Assembly (NCBI GenBank): GCA_963969395.1
Contig: OZ017801.1
Coordinates: 21,395,611 to 21,459,610 of the forward strand
Reading direction: 5' to 3'
From: Pseudoscleropodium purum
Taxonomy: Eukaryota > Streptophyta > Bryopsida > Hypnales > Brachytheciaceae
DNA: 64,000 bases
The first letter of the stretch is position 1. Every line of letters starts with the position of its first letter. The notes under the pieces were generated by a model, which saw nothing but the letters and a program-made list of their open reading frames with translations, was not told the origin of the DNA and ran no database searches. Shown one piece after another: positions 22,124 to 32,965 of the stretch. The position numbers and the translations under genes were made by a program.

Positions 22124-25100
22124 ATGGCGCATTTTTTAATGGGGATTGCAAGCATTTTCACAATGGTCACTTTGTGGAGATACACGGGTTTTGCATGGTT
22201 TAGTTGGTGAGTATTCTACAAGCAATCTATTTTAAGCATTTCATAGATATAATCAAATTTGAAAATATGAATTACAATTTCACTAGATAAACAATTCTAT
22301 TATTAATGTTCAACATTTTATAATTTGTCTAATTTATTGACTACCATCAAATAATTGTTTTTTCTATATCTTGTCAAGATATCTCATTGACAATAGATAT
22401 CAAATATCCTACAGGAAAGACAAGGACTTTTTACAAGTGCAAAGTGAGCATTGTAAAAGACTATGCAATGCTATTCCAAGTCTTGAAAAATGCTTGAAGG
22501 ACATGCAAACATCTCCAGAGATGAATGTCTTGAATAAAAATCAATGTGTACATCTTTATAGCAAACTCATACTAGCCATGAAGGGGATCAACAAAATGTT
22601 GTCAATTGCTACCAAAGATCTCCAATTCCAATCTATTATTGAGGAATTGTATTGTCTTAAAAAAAAAGTAGAGATTATAGGGAAAAATTGCCATCAACAA
22701 GAACGATGGTGTCATTCAATTGTATTTCAACTCCAAAACAAAGAAACTTTTCGTGAGTTGCATTTAGATTTGAAGTGTTGTTACAACGCAGCACGTGATG
22801 CATACTTATTTCTCCATCCAAACCAAATAGATGATATGTTATCTATTCAATTTGATGCGGCTACCTATGAACAAGTCATTGAAGATGGAGAAGTCTTAAG
22901 GAAGAAGCTTGAACTTGTACTTCTGGAAGAAGTGTCAGAAGATTATGAGATGGCAAAATATCTATTGTTGAGACTCAAATATTTGGACCAATTTGTTGGA
23001 GGAGAATTGGATGCTTTAGAAATTCCCCTCCTTGACTTCAATACACCAAAATTAAGCAAAAAAATTGGTAAAGGAAGTTTTGGACATGTCTTCAAATCAA
23101 ATTGGTTGGGCCTTACAAGTGCCACAAAAGTGTTGGAAGGCGATCTTGAATTTCTCTTTAACTCTCGAAAAGAGGCTAGCATCTTGGCAGGCTTGAGCCA
23201 TCCAAATCTTGTTCAATTTTTTGGTTGTAGAATCAACAAAAACAATCATCAAAATGTTGAAGAAAATGTAAATGGTGAGATGCATTTGGTGATGGAGTTG
23301 ATGGAATCAAACTTGTCTCAATTATTGAAGAAAGCAAAAAAACCTTTACCCTATCATCTTGCAATTGACATCATGCTCCAAATTGCAAAGGGTGTGTATT
23401 ATCTTCATGATATGCAAGTTGCTCACCTTGACTTGAAACCTGATAATGTCTTGTCAAGTTCAATATTTGTGGAAGACTTAGATCCTTGTCACATATTCAA
23501 GGTTAGTGATTATGGGACTTCTCAACTAGAAGTCTACAACAATCCTGAGCATCCAAAGCCATCAAAATATACAATTGGGACAAAAGGGTATATGGCTCCA
23601 GAAATGATCATGGAGAGAAGAACACTATTTTTTCCATTTAAAGCTGATGTGTGGTCATTTGCCATGATATGCTCAGAGATTTTATCAAGAAAAATTTCAT
23701 ATTTTGGTTTCGAACCTGAAGATTTTTTTGATCAAATATCATATACACATGGCACTGAGAATAAAAGCTTACGACCGACCCTACCAAACAATTGCAAAGA
23801 ACTAACAAACTTAATTGAGGAATGTTGGGCTCAAGACCCTCTTCAACGGCCAACATTTTCTAACATTTGTGAAAGGCTTACAAATTTAAAGACGGCGTTT
23901 TTGAAAGGAACATATTCATATAATATGGTTCCTCAATTTGGTCCATCCTCTGTGTTCAAAGATTCCAAGTTCATCTTAGGTCAGGTCCTAAAGGTATGAA
24001 ATTGCCTAACTACAAATGGACTCATTTAGTGATGTTTGCTTTACAAAATTCTTTAATGCTTGACATTTATTGTTTTAGATGTAGTGATTTAGTTTATTGT
24101 AAAAATGGTTTTTTAAATATGTGTTTTTTAATTTGTATAGGTGGATGAACCAACTACACCTCCAAAGGAAATTCCAATTGGTTTAGATCACCAATTATCT
24201 AAAGCCAAAGAGCTTTTGAGAAAAAATTATATAGGGATTGTCGGCATAGGTGGAATTGGCAAGACCACACTAGCAAAGGCAATCTTTGATGATGTGACAG
24301 TGAATTCATCATACTATTCATCATGTTTTATTGCAGAATGCAAAAACTATTTAAATTCCTATGAATTATTGTGTGAAATATTATCAAAACTTGGAAAGTG
24401 TCGGAAACCTAAGAATTTAGGAGATGCCCAAAAGATGATGAAGAATCTCCTCATTGCAAAAAACATTCTTTTAATATTGGATGATATTAACGATGAAGCT
24501 CAAGTGTATGATGTGGTACCTCTAGACATAGTAAAATCTAGTAAGGGTACCACAATAATTCTTACAACACGTAATTTTAGTACCATAAAACCATTTGTGG
24601 GTTTTGATGGAAGATTGGATGTTGAATTATTGGATGAAAAGGCAGCAACAACACTTTTCACTACTCACCTTTCTTGGGGGCTAGCTCCATTATCCCCAGA
24701 CTTCGAGAACTTACGCAAGCATGTTGTGAAAGCTTGCAATGGCTTGCCTTTGACCTTAAAAGTCATGGGTGCATTTCTATGTTGTAAACAAAGGTTGCGA
24801 AGTTGGGAACGAGCATTACAAAAGATGGCAAAAGGAAGGAATGTGGATGGTGATGAAGAAATTTGGAACACCTTGAATATAAACTTTGATGGATTTAACA
24901 ATGATGTTGAAAAGAGTATGTTTTTGGATGTGGCTTGTTTCTTTTGTAGAGATGTATATCCATTTGGCATATCAAAAGAGACCATCTTGTATATGTGGGC
25001 TAGAGATGGAATCCTTCCTTCGAATGAATTAAAAAGTTTGGTCAACATGTCATTGTTGAAGCTCAATAAAGATGGTGAAACTCTAGAAATGCATGACCAA

Positions 25101-27108
25101 TTGCGTGATATGGGACGAAAGTTTGCCAAAAGTACAAGAATTTGGAAATCATCCACAATACTTGAAAGTGAAATTACAAGCAAGGTAACACTTTAATAAT
25201 GCAACTAAATACAGATAATATATTTTGTTATGTAATTTTGAATGTATCTAGTCAAGAATGTATATTTTTTTAAGAATCATGAACTTTGAAATATGTTAGA
25301 AAAATCATTTGAAACTTCTATATAAGAGATATAATTCCAATGCTACATTCTAACTAGATCTTCTTTGAATGCAGGATGCTAAGGTTCTTGAAGGCATTTC
25401 TTGGCAAGACACTATGAACCATCTGCCTTTGATCAAATATGACCATGATATTCATTTTGAAAATCTTCGTGTATTGATTTTGGTTAGCACTTCAGGCTAT
25501 TCTAATGCATATCTTGATAACTTAAATACATTACTTGAATTTTCTTCTCAATGCTTTAGATTGGAGGCAATTATAATAGGGAACTCTCAAAATTTGATTG
25601 GATTGTCAAATACACTTCCAACAAATACTGCAATTATTCTACAAAGGAGGATATCAGATCTTTGTGCTACTTGCGCATCACTAAAGATTCTTGATCTACA
25701 AGGTCTTGGGTTCCTTGATCAATTACCACAAAAATTTGCATCAAGCCATACTCTATTGAGACTAAATCTCAATTCTTGCTTTAACTTGGCAACATTGCCA
25801 AAAGAAGTGGGGAGCTTTTCTTCTTTAAGAACTTTCAAGTTGGATGGGTGCACAAGCTTGGTGGCATTGCCAAAGGAAGTGGGGCACCTATCTTCCTTGA
25901 TCACTCTCAATTTGTCTAGATGTTCAAGCTTGGCAATATTACCAAAAGAATTAGGGAACTTCTCTCTTTTGACTACTTTAAATTTGAGCCAATGTTCAAG
26001 TTTAACAACTTTGCCAAAGGATGTGGGGAACTTGTCTTCTTTGACCACTCTAGATTTGAATTGGTGTTCCAGCTTGGTAGCTTTGCCAAAGGAAATAGGA
26101 AATTTGTCTTCCTTGACCACTCTTAATCTAAAGAAGTGTTCTAGTTTGGAAGCTTTGCCAACGGAATTGGGGAACTTGTCATCTTTGACCACTCTAGATT
26201 TGAGTTGGTGTTCAATCTTGGAAATTTTGCCAAAGGATGTAGGGAACTTATCATCCTTAACCACTTTAGATTTGAGCGGGTGTTCAAGCTTGGTATCCTT
26301 GCCAAAGAAAGTGGGAAATTTGTCTTCTTTGAGAACTTTATACTTGAGTGAGTGTATAAATTTGGCAACCTTGCCAAAGGAGATCGGACGCTTATTTTCA
26401 TTGACCACTTTAGATTTGAGTGGGTGTTCAAGTTTGGCGGCCTTGCCAATGGAAGTGGGAAATTTGTCTTTTTTGAATACTCTTGGTTTAAAAGATTGTT
26501 CAAACTTAGTAGCCTTACCAAAGGAGATAGGACACTTGTCTTCCTTGACCACTCTAGATTTGAAACGATGTTCAAATTTGGTGGGATTGCCAAAGGATTT
26601 AAAGAACTTGTCTTTGTTGACCACTCTAGGTTTGAGTGAGTGCTCAAACTTGGCAACCTTACCAAAAGAAGTGGGAAACTTGTCTTCTTTGACCACTTTA
26701 GATTTGAGTGAGTGCTCAAACTTGGCAACCTTACCAAAAGAAGTGGGAAATTTGTCTTCTTTAACCACTTTAGATTTGAGAGCTTGTTCAAGCTTGGCAA
26801 CCTTGCCAAAAAAATTGGGAAATTTGTTTTCATTGACCACTCTAGATTTGAGTGATTGTTCAAAATTGACAACCTTGCCAAAGGACGTGGGGCACTTGTT
26901 TTCTTTGACTACTCTCAACTTGAGAAAGTGTTTGAGTTTGGCATCCTTGCCAGAAGAAGTGGGGAACTTGTCTTCCTTGACTACTCTAGATTTGAGTGGG
27001 TGTTCAAGTTTGGAGGTCTTGCCAAAGAAAATGAGGGACTTGTCTTTTTTGAGAACTCTATCTTTGAGTGAATGCTCAAACTTGATAGTCTTGCCAAATG
27101 AGATGTGA
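22124..27108 (+). CDS. kinase - NB-ARC - LRR immune receptor (PNL-type NLR), copy 1
   Basis: Predicted exons 22124-22206, 22415-23993, 24141-25184 and 25375-27108 (1479 residues). Introns have GTGAGT, GTATGA and GTAACA donors and AG acceptors. The 22415 acceptor was chosen because that at 22379 would create a stop. Exon 1 encodes a hydrophobic helix (FLMGIASIFTMVTLWRYTGF). Residues about 30-235 are helical and begin like MLKL/MCA-type bundles (EHCKRLCNAIPSLEKCL). Kinase about 238-520: GKGSFGHV, the ATKV lysine, the catalytic loop HLDLKPDN, DYG and APE, so catalytic residues are present but HRD is HLD. NB-ARC from about 585: GIGGIGKTTLA, LLILDD, IILTTR, GLPL, FLDVACFF, MHD. LRRs of 24 residues start near 1043; 19 precede TGA 27106-27108. 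Kinase-NLRs are known mainly from mosses; a cytoplasmic pathogen-sensing role is inferred. LRR-coding sequence continues past the stop, so this may be a truncated allele. Confidence 0.8.
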
Positions 27109-27431
27109 CACTTATCTTTGTTGACCACTCTCAATTTGAAAAAGTATTTGAACTTGGCAACCTTGCCAAAGGAAGCAGGAAACTTGTCTTGCTTGATCAC
27201 TCTAGATTTAAGTGGGTGTTCAAGCTTGGTAGCTTTGCCAAAGGAAGTGGGGAACTTGTCTTCCTTAAATACTCTCGATTTAAAAGAGTGTTCAAACTTG
27301 GTGGCCTTACCAAAGGAAATAGGGTACTTGTCTTCCTTGAATACTTTAGATTTGAAACGATGTTCAAGCCTGATGTTCTTGCCAAAGGAAGTGGGGAACT
27401 TGTCTTCCTTAAGAACTCTATATTTGAGTGA

Positions 27432-28230
27432 GTGTTTAAATTTGGCAGCTTTGCCAAAAGAGATAGGAAACTTGTTGTCTTTAACTATTTTAGATTTGAG
27501 AGCTTGCTCAAGGTTGGCAACCTTGCCAAAGGAAGTGGGGAACTTGACTTCCTTGATCATTTTCAATCTAAAGAAATGTTCAAACTTGACAGAGTTGCCA
27601 AGGGAGATTGGATACTTGTCTTGTTTGACCACTCTAGATTTGAGTGGGTGTTCAAGTTTGGTAGCTTTGCCAAAGGAAGTGGGGAATTTATCTTCTTTGA
27701 CATCTCTATTTTTGAGTGATTGCTCAAACTTGGCAACCTTGCTAAAGGAAGTGGGGAACTTGTCTTCTTTAAGAGCTCTATATTTGAATGAGTGTTTAAA
27801 TTTGGTAGCCTTGCCAAAAGAGACAAGAAACTTATTGTCCTTAACCATTTTAGATTTGAGAGCTTGTTCAAGGTTGGCGGCCTTGCCAAAGGAAGTGGGG
27901 AAGTTGACTTCTTTAACCACTCTCAATCTAAGAAAATGTTCAAACTTGATGAAGTTGCCAAGGGAAATTGGATACTTGTCTTGCTTGACCACTCTAGATT
28001 TGAGTGGGTGTTCAAGTTTGGTAGCTTTGCCAAAAGAAGTGGGGAATTTATCTTCTTTGAAATCTCTATTTTTGAATGATTACTCAAACTTGGCAACCTT
28101 GCCAAAGGAAGTGGAGAACTTGACTTCCTTGACCACTCTCAATCTAAGAAAATGTTCAAACTTGATGGAGTTGCCAAGGGAGATTGGATACTTATCTTGC
28201 TTGACCACTTTAAATTTGAGTGGATGTTAA
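27432..28230 (+). repeat. higher-order LRR blocks of 360 bp and 216 bp
   Basis: Five-unit blocks (5 x 72 bp) recur. The unit coding LPREIGYLSCLTTLDLSGC appears near 27576 and again 360 bp later near 27936, with its neighbours in the same order. A third appearance follows 216 bp on (near 28152), as if two units had been lost. This shows array growth by unequal exchange of multi-unit blocks. Confidence 0.8.
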
Positions 28231-29034
28231 CATTTGGTGGCCTTGCCAAAGGAGATGGGAAACTTGTCTTCATTGACCACTCTAGATTTGAAATGGTATT
28301 TAAACTTGGCAACCTTGCCAAAGGAAGTGGGGAACTTGTCTTCTTTGACAAATCTATTTTTGAGTGCATGTTCAAACTTGGTGGCCTTGCCAAAAGAAGT
28401 GGGGAAATTGTCTTCCTTAACCACTTTAGTTTGGAATGAGTATTCAAATATAGCAACCTTGCTAACAGAGATGGGACACTTTTCTTTCTTAACCACTCTA
28501 GATTTGAGCCGGTGTTCAAGCTTGGAGGCCTTGCCAAAAGAAATAGGAAACTTGTCTTCTTTGATTACTCTCAATTTGAGAAAGTGTTCAAACTTGGCGT
28601 CTTTGCCAAAGGAATTGGCATACTTGTCTTTGTTGACTATTCTAAATTTGAAGGGATGTTCAAACTTGGTGGCCTTACCAAAGGAAGTGGGAAACTTGTC
28701 TTCTTTGACAACTTTAGGCTTGAGTGAATGTTCAAGCTTAGCAACCTTGCCAAAAGCGATGAGGTTTCTAAGTTCTTTGACCACTCTAGATTTGAAACGG
28801 TGTTTAAGCTTGGTAATCTTACCAAAGGAAGTAGGAAACTTATTTTTCTTGAGGATTCTAGGTTTAAGTGAGTGTTCAAACTTGACAAACTTGCCAAGAG
28901 AAATGGGACACTTATGTTCTTTGACTACTCTAGATTTGAGCAAGTGTGCAAGCTTGTTAATTTTGCCAATGGAAGTGGGGAACTTGTCTTTCTTGAGAAC
29001 TTTTATTTTGAGTGATTGTTCAAATTTGGAAATC

Positions 29035-29899
29035 TTGCCAAAAAAAATTGGGGACTTGTCTTCCTTGACCAATCTAGATTTGAGCAATTGTTCAAGCTTG
29101 GTGACCTTGCCAAAAGAGATTGGAAACTTGTTCTCCTTGACCACTCTAGATTTGAGTGAGTGTTCAAGCTTAGCAACCTTGCCAAAGGAAATTGGATACT
29201 TGTCTTTGTTGACCAATCTATACTTGAATCAATGTTCAAGCTTGGCAACCTTGCCAAAAGATATTGGAGACTTGTTTTCCTTGACTACTCTAGAATTGAG
29301 TGAATGTTCAAAATTGGCAACCTTGCCATGGAAGATTGGGGACTTGTCTTCTTTGACTACTCTAGATTTGAGTGATTGTTCAAGATTAGTGACCTTGCCA
29401 AAGGAGATTGGGGACTTGTTTTCCTTGACTACTCTAGATTTGAGTAAGTGTTCAAGCTTGGCAACCTTATCAAAGGAAATTGGAGACTTATCTTCTTTGA
29501 CCAATCTAGATTTGAGCAATTGTTCAAGCTTGGTGACCTTACCAAAGGAGATTGGAAACTTGTTTTCCTTGACCACTCTAGATTTGAGTGAAAGTTCAAA
29601 CTTGGCAACCTTGCCAAAGGAAATTGGATACTTGTCTTTGTTAACCAATCTATATTTGAATCAATGTTCAAGCTTGGCAACCTTGCCAAAAGAGATTGGA
29701 GACTTATTTTCCTTGACTACTCTAGATTTGAGTGAATGTTCAAAATTGGCAACCTTGCCAAGGAAGATTGGGGACTTGTCTTCCTTGACCACTCTAGATT
29801 TGAGTGATTGTTTAAGCTTGGCAACCTTGCCAAAGGAAATTGGGTACTTGTCTTCCTTGACCAATCTAGATTTGAGCAATTGTTCAAACTTGATGACCT
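29035..29899 (+). repeat. higher-order LRR block of 432 bp, two copies
   Basis: Six LRR units are followed by six nearly identical units in the same order, 432 bp (6 x 72) apart. Markers are the pairs coding SLLTNLYLNQCSSLATLPK and KLATLPWKIGDL / KLATLPRKIGDL. It is the most recent-looking block duplication in the array. Confidence 0.85.
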
Positions 29900-30812
29900 T
29901 ACCAAAGGAAATTGGAGAGTTGTTTTCCTTGACAACTTTAGATTTAAAACAATGTTCAAGTTTGTCAGCCTTGCCAATGGAAATTGGGAACTTGCCTTCT
30001 TTGACTACTTTAGATTTGAGTGATTGTTCAAATTTGGCAACATTGCCATAGAAGATGGGTTACTTGTCATCTTTAACCACTTTAGTCTATAGATTTGGGC
30101 GGGTGTTGGTCTTGCCTAAAGAAGTAGAGGACTTCACTTCCTTGACAATTTTCAATTTGTTTGGATGTTCAAGTTTAAAAAAATATCAAAGGAATTTAAA
30201 AACTTGTCTTCTTTTGACAACTTTCAATCTTTTAGGTATTCAAGCTTGATAGTATTGCCATAAAAAGACAGATTGTTGTCTTTTCTGACTACTTATTATT
30301 TTTTGAGGTGAACAATCTTAGCACTATAGGTAAAGGAAATATAGAACTTATCTTTGCTAACCAATCCAAACTTGAGTGGTGTTCAAATTTGGTGGCCTTA
30401 CCAAAGGAGATGTAGAACTTATCTTCCTTGACTACTTTAGATTGAAACTATGTTCAAGTTTGGTGGCCTTGCCAAAGGAAGTAGAAAACTTATTTTCCTT
30501 GGGAATTCTATTGTTGAGTGAATATTTTTAAGCTAGCTGGAATTGCCAAAGGAATTTTGGAACTTGAGTTCCTTGATGACTCTCAATTTTGATACCATGA
30601 GCATTTAGTAATGAAAAATCTAAGATATTTTTGAACTACAATATAGATTGTATCACTTGTTATGATGGAATTACAAAAATTTGAAGATTCTTTTACAAGT
30701 TTAGGATCCTATTTCATTAGTAAACACCTACATATTATTTTTGATAGGTCTATGACCATCTGGTCAAAGTAGAAAATTTTTCAATTTAAATTCAATTTTT
30801 TTATATAAAAAT

Positions 30813-31118
30813 ATGATGCTCACAAACTTTCAACACAAAAATATGTTGAAAAATTATGATCATTGTTTGAGAGTATCATGCTTTGACTTAATTGGGCTAT
30901 GTTTTAAACCTCACAATTTGTCTTCTATGCAAATTTTTGCAAAAAGTGTTGAAATTTTCTTGGAAGAACACCAAGCTTCCAAGAATTTTGACAAAATATT
31001 GTCAATTTTAAATGCCCAAAATTTAATAGAAATGAACCTTGAAATGACAAATACTACAACATATAGTATGAGGAAAACTAGTGTGAATCAATATTGCAAA
31101 AGGATACTTGTGAATTAA
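30813..31118 (+). CDS. possible downstream exon or short ORF, unrecognised
   Basis: An ATG-initiated frame of 101 codons begins about 200 bp after the last LRR fragments. It has a protein-like helical stretch (IFAKSVEIFLEEHQASKNFD, then KILSILNAQNLIEMNLEM). No family is recognised. Its place right behind the LRR array on the same strand suggests it might once have been a post-LRR exon of the receptor, but no splice pair ties it in. It could also be a chance frame in AT-rich DNA. The second copy would lie outside the window. Confidence 0.2.
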   Translation: MMLTNFQHKNMLKNYDHCLRVSCFDLIGLCFKPHNLSSMQIFAKSVEIFLEEHQASKNFDKILSILNAQNLIEMNLEMTNTTTYSMRKTSVNQYCKRILVN

Positions 31119-32892
31119 AAAAATATAAATCTCAATCTTTGTCCCAATCTATTTTATATGTTAATGAAGTGGCCATTTAACACAATAAATCTCTCTAATT
31201 ATGAAGCATTATTTTCATAGAGAAATGTTTCTAGTGGTTGTTATAGTAGCAATACTAAAAAAGTTGAGACTATTCTTGAATTGTACACTCATTGCTTCTA
31301 CATCCTTCTCAAGAGCTACATAAGTTTTATTTATACTCCGCAATGACACTCAAAAAATTCTTTGCACTTCTAATATAAAGTAGGTACACTTAGTTTTGCC
31401 CCTTTTTTTTTGTGTCACCTAACAAGTCTCATGAAATGAGCAAAGAAAGGTGGCAATGGAGTCATTGCATCTCTTAAAACCACTAAAAACTCTTCAAAAC
31501 AACCAATCAAAGTTGAAGTATTTTTTGCTTTAAAGGTGACCATTTAAAGGGATCCTAGTAGTATGAATAGATATCCTACATTTTTAATTTTGAAAAATTA
31601 TAGAATATTATATGAGTGAAAAAAATTATGAAACTTGCATTGGTTTTTTTACAAGGAGACCAATATTCTTACAAACAAATTATCAATCATTTAGACTATT
31701 CATCTAGTAGGGGCAAAAAAAATGGCAATTTTAGGTGCTTCTACCTTGTTTCAACTTCAAACCTTCTACTAATTGTATGCTCCATATGAGGCCATCTTCT
31801 CATTGCACATATAAAGATAAAAATTCTATCAAGAAATTCCTAAAAATAATGATGAATAAGAATTATTTTGTAGTTAGTAGTTATGTTCTTGGTAGTTATT
31901 GTCTTATACATGCTTTAGAAACTAGCTATTAAAGCACTTAGGAATTAACCCTAGAGCGCTTCAATGTTCAAATTTTAAACGACGAACACATTGCAATTTA
32001 GCTTTCTTTCTCATTACTACTTGGATGAAGGTCATCTAATTTATGGAAATACTTTATCAAGTTGTTGTCCTATCCAAAGGTTGGATTTGATGTTACTAGA
32101 GTTCATATTTTTCGAAAATTACAAATGTGGAAGTGTGTCAAGCCAAAAATTGTATTGATTTTGGTTCGAAACTAAATTTGCAAAAATGAGGTCATAGATG
32201 ATTGTAAAGATTACAAAATTTTTAATAAATCATCATATCAAGAAAACCTCATTTCAAATACATTCCAACAAGTTTTACTCAAAAATGATAGCATTTTTCT
32301 TGTAATTGAATTTAGAAGGAATTTTGAAGTTTTCCTTTCAAAATTTGTAAAAAAATATTGGTGTAAGCATTAGTATATTTAATTGTATGGATGGAATTTT
32401 AAACTCAAAATCTACAACTTTTATTTGTATATCAATTCTAAAATATTCTTTCAAATAGGACTTTAGAACAACTTTTTTCAAATCGTCAATTTTGAAAAAG
32501 GATTTGGACATTTAGGGCTTAAATTCCATTATTTCATTAGCACTAACATTCATGGAGACTTTTGAGACCTAAAGTAGTAAAGTAGGAATCCATTCTTGTG
32601 GCCTTCAATTGAATACTTCAATATGATTTATTATTACTAGAATTGTTGAATCTTTTCATAAATTGTGTCATTTTTTTCAAAAATATTTCAATGAATAGTA
32701 ATATATATTAATAGATTGCAATATATAGGTGAGTTACAATTTTTCTAATCTTTACTTGTATTTTCAATTGAACTACAATTAGGCTTTAATTCTCTAGTAA
32801 CAAAATACAAGTAACAATTATTTAATGCTTTCTATTTGTTCATTAATTATAGATATCTATTTTAGTCTTAAATTCAATCAACTTTCAATAAT

Positions 32893-32965
32893 ATTCACAA
32901 TAGAAAATACTCATACTATTCACAATGGAAAATATTCTTATTATTCACAATGCAAAATTCACCTT
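32893..32965 (+). repeat. 25-bp imperfect triplication
   Basis: ATTCACAAT(A/G)(G/C)AAAAT-type units start at 32893, 32918 and 32943. A small local tandem repeat in spacer DNA. Confidence 0.75.

Larger units (their letters stand above)
25795..30600 (+). repeat. 72-bp LRR-coding repeat array (60 units in exact register)
   Basis: The codon pair for Leu-Pro in LPKEVGNLSSLTTLDLSGCS-like units recurs exactly every 72 bp from 25795 to 30043. That is 60 units (24 residues each) with no net insertion or deletion. Unit 61 is 3 bp short, and from about 30180 to 30600 further units are recognisable but frameshifted. The array spans the coding exon (units 1-19) and the region beyond its stop codon. Because 72 is a multiple of three and the unit lacks stops in several frames, other frames and the antisense strand also appear open over long distances. 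Confidence 0.95.
27109..30600 (+). pseudogene. LRR-coding continuation of the NLR gene beyond its first stop
   Basis: The same frame continues directly after TGA 27106. Fifteen LRR units follow to TAA 28228-28230 and 26 more to TAG 30049-30051, then 2-3 degraded units to TGA near 30247. Frameshifted repeat fragments run to about 30600. The first stop reads as GGA to TGA in a unit that otherwise matches its neighbours. The third reads as TGG to TAG, compared with the related unit at 29326. No indel breaks the frame across 2.9 kb, which means either recent loss, continued use through splicing or read-through, or strong repeat homogenisation. Without transcripts I treat it as a non-coding remnant of a once longer receptor. 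Confidence 0.7.

Noticed and set aside
22371..22414. Exon 2 of the NLR starting at the acceptor ending at 22378
   Set aside because: Joined to exon 1 in phase it would create TGA at the junction. The acceptor at 22414 gives TGG and an open frame.
25719..27992. 757-codon open frame on the minus strand across the LRR array
   Set aside because: It is a mirror of the 72-bp LRR unit: the unit length is a multiple of three and lacks stops on the opposite strand, so the frame stays open by repetition. Its own 24-residue repeat has no known fold and it crosses the sense stop. The same applies to 59331-61604, to 28227-29216, and to the many plus-strand frames in the array.
25795..30050. CRISPR-like array
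   Set aside because: The regular 72-bp spacing is a coding LRR repeat with every unit homologous along its whole length; there are no unique spacers and the genome is a plant nuclear one.
27106..30051. All receptor stops as C-to-T decay
   Set aside because: The TGA at 27106 is best explained by GGA to TGA (a transversion) and the TAA at 28228 needs several changes, so the transposon-type decay pattern does not hold for the NLR gene.
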